From Macrotrachela quadricornifera (Eukaryota; Rotifera; Eurotatoria; Philodinida; Philodinidae), in assembly GCA_022393335.1 (NCBI GenBank), contig JAJEKB010001333.1:56862-120861 (forward strand): DNA of 64,000 nucleotides, written 5' to 3'. The notes beneath the pieces were generated by a model. That model was not told the DNA's origin and ran no database searches. It was given only the letters and a program-made list of their open reading frames with translations. The position numbers and the translations under genes are program-made. Within the stretch, counting starts at the first letter, position 1, and each line of letters starts with the position of its first letter. Shown here in pieces: positions 59,554 through 64,000 of this stretch.

Positions 59554-60078
59554 ACTAATTATTTCTCTTTCTCACTTTTCTTTTTTTTCTGTTTTCTATT
59601 ATCTAAATAAAGGAACGATAATGTGTTCTTTAGTAATTTTGAAACTACTAACTTAGGGTATTCAAAAAAAAAAACAAAACATTTTGTAATGTTTAGGTAT
59701 AAAAAAAAAGAAAGATGAATCAAACAACAGAGACAATTGAGAAAAATGTAAGATAGAAAGTTGTTATCACTCAGAAAACAGATATTAAATGTGAACAAAA
59801 CAAATAGGAAAAGAAAGTAAACATATAAAAGCAACTAACTAAATGTGGTACAAAAGATGTTTTGCATTTTAAAAGAAATATAAAAAAGAAAAAAAAACGT
59901 GCGTAACTGTTCTTTTTTTCTATATTAATATGTTTTATGGTATGAAAGTGATGTGCAAGAATAAAAAGTGTGCGCATAACATCGAAGAGTGTTAGTATGA
60001 GCGTGTTAAAGTTTTTTACGGTATATGAATATTAATGAAAAAAAAAAAGGTGAGATCTTCAGAATGAAAAATTATTGT
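59554..60078. other. Convergent intergenic region
   Basis: 525 bp between the 3' ends of RSPH1 (plus) and the acidic-protein cassette (minus). It is AT-rich with poly-A runs. No gene was recognised. Confidence 0.6.
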
Positions 60079-60676
60079 CTAATGATGTTTTGATTTGCCA
60101 CCTTTTCGACCACTAGGTTTATTTGCATGTGAATTTTTATTCTTCTTCTTTAAACGATTTTCAGATCCTTCTTCTTCTTCTTCTTCTTCTTCATCGTCAT
60201 CATCTTCTTCATCATCATCACTGTCCGAATCCGTATCCGAATCTGTATCAGAATCTGTATCCGTTTCTGACTCTTCTTCTGATTCGGAATCTGAATCCGT
60301 ATCATCATCCGTATCAGAATCACTATCAGTATCAGAATCGGAATCCGTGTCGGAATCGGTATTGGAATCCGAACTGGCGATTTCATCTTTTCGTTTTGGT
60401 CGATTACCTTTCTTTACATCAGTACGATATTCTTCTAAATTTTCAAAAACCTCAGCATATTCTTCCATTTCTTCTTCTGTGTTACCTATAGATATATATT
60501 CAAACGAAAAAAATAAATAAATAAATATCAAATATAAATAATAAAATAACAAAATTCTTTACCGCCTGCACACTCTTCGCTGCATTCTTCGCGTCTTGAT
60601 GAGCCACAATTCATCCTCCTCATACATTCGTTGTACGATAAAAAGATGGAAGCACGATCACGAGAGATGAAGACAG
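60079..60676 (-). CDS. Cassette A: Cys-motif exon plus Ser/Asp-repeat acidic terminal exon
   Basis: Two exons without their own start: 60563-60676 (114 nt, phase 1 at both ends) and 60079-60485. Exon 2A reads AVFISRDRASIFLSYNECMR and RMNCGSSRREECSEECAGG. Exon 3A reads NTEEEMEEYAEVFENLEEYR, then a long run of Asp-Ser/Asp-Thr repeats (SDTDSDSDTDSDSDTDD), a poly-Glu stretch and a basic end (KKKNKNSHANKPSGRKGGK). Both exons have collinear, similar partners in cassette B (61013-61569). No signal-peptide exon was found between the cassettes, so cassette A probably uses the leader exon at 61824-61992 by alternative splicing (phases are compatible), or it has an exon I missed. It resembles dentin-phosphoprotein-type acidic secreted proteins by composition only. 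Confidence 0.65.
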
Positions 60677-61012
60677 CTAAAATTGATAAGTTGAATAAAT
60701 ATCTATATATATGTTTGTCTAGATAGAAGACATTTTTTGCCCAATTTAGTGAGTTTAGAAAGAGAAAGAGAAAGATCGTATGAAGCTAGCATCAATGAAA
60801 GAGATAAACGTAAAAAAACCAACATACAACAATGAAAGACACCACATTCAGGGTTAAATTGGGTTTATGATTGTTCAATTGGCAACTCAAAAAATGAAGA
60901 AGTGAAAAAAAAGTATCCTAGCCTAACAAAAAAAAACACGTACGAAAATTTAGGTAGGGATATAGGAAAACATAGTAGGGGTACCATTCTCACACAGGAT
61001 GTTTCTCGATAT

Positions 61013-61992
61013 TTAATTTTTTTTTGTTGAACTAGTTGTTGATTGTTTTGTTGATGTTGTTGAAGATGATTGTGATTTTTTATTTTTAGCAGGTGGTTCA
61101 TCTTCTTCTTCACTACTTGCATCACTTTCATCATCCGATGTTGTTGTATCAGTTGAACTACCATCACTTTCGTCACTTTCATCACTTTCATCACTTTCAT
61201 CACTATCATCATCATCACTATCTGATGATGATGATGATGATGATTCTTGTTGTTTTTTAGTTGGTTTTTTTGTTGATGACTTTTTTACACCTGAACGATA
61301 TTCTTCAATATGTTCAAAAATTTCAGTATATTCTTCCATTTCTTCTTCAGTATTGCCTATATAAGTAAATAAATATCATAATATTTTTTTTTAAATTAAA
61401 TTTAAATAAAATATAATTAATTTTGAATAAATAATATCAATTTAATTTTACTCACCAACAGCACATTCTTCACTGCATTCTTCCTTGCGTGATGTACCAC
61501 AATTCATTCGTCGTATGCATTCATTGTAGGAGAGAAAAATTGAAGCTTTCTCACGTGGAACGAACACCACTGAAATATCAGCAGGCAAAACAAAAAAAGA
61601 CGCTCTCTCAATCACATTTATTTTAGTAAAAAAGAAAAAACGAAATGAACAAAAATGAATCAGATGAAACAAAAACTTTATTATATACGATCTTTTCATT
61701 ATCTTTTTCTTTCTTCATTTTTTTTTATTCTTAGTTTTAAAAATTAAGAAAAATAGTAGTCATAATTATGATGGAATGTTTTCCTTTTGTTATTAGAGTG
61801 TAATACTAATTCAAAAAGCTTACCTTTTTTGTCATCATCATCATCGTCTGAATCGCTATCAGAATCTGTTGAGCTCGATTCCTCTTCTTCGCTTTCCTCC
61901 TTTGATTTCTTGCTAGCATCAACTGTTCTCGTCGTCAAACCGACAGACAAAAGAACAAGCAAGCAAGTGACGAGTATCCAGTTAAGATGCAT
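61013..61992 (-). CDS. Secreted acidic Ser/Asp-repeat protein (leader exon plus cassette B)
   Basis: Three exons: 61824-61992 (leader), 61456-61569 (exon 2B) and 61013-61356 (exon 3B), all joined in phase 1, for about 208 residues. ATG 61992 opens a signal peptide (MHLNWILVTCLLVLLSVGL, then TTRTVDA). An acidic Ser/Asp stretch (EEESSSTDSDSDSDDDDDD) ends the leader exon. Exon 2B gives VVFVPREKASIFLSYNECIR and RMNCGTSRKEECSEECAVG, with four Cys. Exon 3B gives NTEEEMEEYTEIFEHIEEYR, Asp-Glu-Ser triplet repeats (DSDESDESDESDESD) and a Ser/Thr/Lys tail. It is probably extracellular and polyanionic, with possible Ca binding or matrix role; that is inference from composition. No named family is recognised. 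Confidence 0.72.
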
Positions 61993-64000
61993 CACGATGA
62001 TTGATATTCAATATTTAATAATGATAAACCAAGTACTAAAAAAAACACATTAATTCATATATAAATAAGTCAAAAAAAGCAATATTATTGTAAGATAATG
62101 TGTACACACGAATTTAAAAGAAATATATTTTGTTACATATGTATAGAAATATATTTTTCATTGTGGTTTAAGTTTTTACGCCTTTTGCTTTCTACTGAGA
62201 GATATGTTACGATTGAACAAGTATAGGTAAATAAAATAAGAGTGTATATACAGAAAATAAATATATTGTGAAAACAATACATGATAGAACATTTAAAAAA
62301 TAGAGAAAAGATCATTAGTTGACTAAAGTAATAAGAATAATATTTATAAAGTCTAACCTGAGCAGGAAAGGAAATTGGGGCTCGTCGCGCTTCTATTCTT
62401 CTCGCTTTTATGCGACGATAACGATGACTGTGACGAAATGCCGCTTAGGAGGATGATCTACAAAATATAGCGCAGAAGACAACAAAGAAAAAAGAAGAAG
62501 AAGAAAATATCCATGTGTATATGTGGTTATGCATGCCAATTGGATTGACAAGAACAATAAGTTTTGCGTTGGAAGTGCCGACATACATTTTTTTTTCCTA
62601 TCTCATCAACCAAAGAAAATGAACAGCATAGTGGTTTATATTACCACTATCATCAATACTATTTCCAATACAAAAAAAAATGGAAAAACAACAACTCAAC
62701 AACCTGTTGCAGCTGCTAGAGTTCGATTGTACAAGAAAACGGAAAAAAGACAGAAAGAGAGAGAGAGAGAAAGAAAGAAAGAGAAAAAGAGCGAGTAAGA
62801 ACTTAACAAGCAAACACTCAATAAATATATCGGAAAAGAGGATACTGATGAGAATGAGAACCGCGATAATAATAATGATAATGCTGTGGTTTTTCTAGGA
62901 AGATGAAGAAAAAGAAAAAAACAGGCAAACGAGGAACAGGCATATGTATATATGCTAGTAATAGACGTATCTTAACCGTCCTAGCTGATATTTTTCGGTG
63001 ATAAACTATGTTCTTCTCTGTTCTTAACCTATCTTTTTTTTCTTTTACGATATCGCCTAGAAAAAGAGAGACAAAAATATTTCCTTTTTTTTTTTGCTTC
63101 GTCCCGTTTTACTGCATCGATTGCTTTGTTAATCATTATTAACCATCTGTTTTCTGAACGATATATGTTATTAAGATAAACTGAGTATCAGTATCTTTTA
63201 TTTCCTCATCATTTATAAACTTGTAGATGGTCAAGTGTAAAAACGCGTTTGAAACATGTTTATATATACTTATTGAAACGCACTACGTCACTGTCATTTC
63301 TATTTTTAAAATACAAGCGAAACGCTTTTGTTGTGTGTCTCTCTTGACGACTAATGCAAGGTTTTTTTGATTATTACTGTCCTCTTGCTTTTTTTCTCTG
63401 TTTGTCGCATCATTTCAACGACAGCAGTCGGAGGGCAGAACCACATAATCTTTTTCATACATTTGCCGCTGTTGTTGTTGTTATTATTATTGTTGTTGTT
63501 GTACATTCTAGTAGTGGCTGTTCGACAGCCACACACACACGTCCATGAAAGGAAAAAAAGGCGAAAAGATGCATGTGAGAGATGAGAATTCTTCTTTTTC
63601 TTGTTATTACTACCGCAAGACTTTTATTACATGTATAAAGAAAAAAAAAAGAAAAGCTTTAGATACCAATCGGATTTTTATGTACAACAAGAATAGAACA
63701 TCTATCTGTAGGACATGGTATGATTGCTGTTTGATTGTGATACTACTCTTATGAGATGGTGATAATAGAAGCAATAGTAAAGATGCTAATATTAGATAGA
63801 CATAGACAACAAATCATTTTCAATCGAGAATTTATTATGACAACTTTCAATACGGAAAAGAATCAATTACTTTTAGTAGTATTAAACTAACTTACCTTAC
63901 GATGAATAATGTGGTACACGTAATCATGATCTGTTAATATAATTAATCTCTCTTATATATATATTTATCTATGTGATTTCTTAGTTATCAATTATGTCTT
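61993..64000. other. 2.0 kb region without a recognised gene
   Basis: Sequence is AT-rich with simple repeats: (AG)n near 62755-62785, (GTT)n at 63467-63500 and a short CA run near 63531-63540. On the minus strand, CCTTTCCTGCTCAG followed by GTTAGAC at about 62351-62370 could be the end of a 5' non-coding exon of the acidic-protein gene, but this is only a splice-donor resemblance. Open frames here are simple-sequence artefacts. Confidence 0.45.
63467..63500. repeat. (GTT)n microsatellite
   Basis: GTT trinucleotide units interrupted by ATT. Confidence 0.8.

Noticed and set aside
60095..60520. Long plus-strand open frame rich in Ser opposite the acidic cassette
   Set aside because: It is the antisense of GAT/TCA-type Asp-Ser repeats; such repeats leave several frames open. 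The minus strand has splice sites and a paralogous cassette.
61787..62053. Plus-strand frame opposite the leader exon
   Set aside because: Mirror of the Ser/Asp stretch; the minus strand encodes a signal peptide with a proper donor.
62523..62898. Lys/Arg/Glu-rich plus-strand frames
   Set aside because: Encoded by an (AG)n purine tract; simple sequence, not a gene.
1..64000. CRISPR arrays, rRNA, tRNA, bacterial operon signals, telomeric repeats, reverse transcriptase or transposase genes
   Set aside because: Looked for on both strands by eye; none recognised. tRNA absence is less certain because no cloverleaf search could be run.

Overview
This window looks like nuclear DNA of a small AT-rich metazoan, most likely a rotifer and probably a bdelloid. 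The sequence shows intron-rich animal genes with mostly 45-80 bp introns, T-rich 3' splice sites ending in TTTAG or TTCAG, A/T-biased codons, metazoan-specific proteins (BAG6, CEP290, AKAP17A, RSPH1, ASPHD-type hydroxylase), two genes that resemble fungal or bacterial proteins, and closely spaced same-strand gene pairs with splice acceptors just before the downstream ATG. The last two traits are known from bdelloids. The species assignment is inference.

Layout, left to right. 1-1248: intergenic, with a ~700 bp foldback (inverted-repeat) element. 1249-9779 (minus): small single-pass membrane protein, ASPHD-like hydroxylase, BAG6, and an ICMT-like methyltransferase whose frame is broken twice at homopolymers. 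10360-25938 (plus): CCDC138-like, CEP290 (about 36 exons) and CLNS1A (pICln), tightly packed. 26949-32662 (minus): chromodomain protein, a 2.6 kb gap, class I HDAC. 33107-37011 (plus): NUDT6 then AKAP17A, 62 bp apart. 37143-41421 (minus): four-EF-hand protein and ABCG half-transporter. 41422-44814: intergenic, ending in a second large foldback element. 44815-45728 (plus): fungal-like SAM methyltransferase. 46753-51113 (minus): secreted unknown protein and a serine-rich coiled-coil protein. 51114-55378: 4.3 kb with no gene seen. 55379-57746 (minus): CCDC42/CFAP73 and a cysteine-rich membrane protein. 58036-59553 (plus): RSPH1. 60079-61992 (minus): acidic Ser/Asp-repeat secreted-protein locus with one leader exon and two tandem copies of the downstream exon cassette. 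61993-64000: no gene seen.

Themes. Four genes are ciliary or centrosomal (CCDC138-like, CEP290, CCDC42/CFAP73, RSPH1), which fits a ciliated animal. Several same-strand neighbours are 38-224 bp apart, and the downstream ATG lies 0-16 nt after a polypyrimidine-AG. In two of these pairs an AATAAA overlaps the upstream stop codon. This arrangement suggests polycistronic transcription resolved by spliced-leader trans-splicing. Several large introns and intergenic spaces hold unrelated imperfect hairpins resembling non-autonomous foldback DNA elements. Three coding frames break only at 5-10 nt homopolymers, so sequencing error must be excluded before calling pseudogenes.
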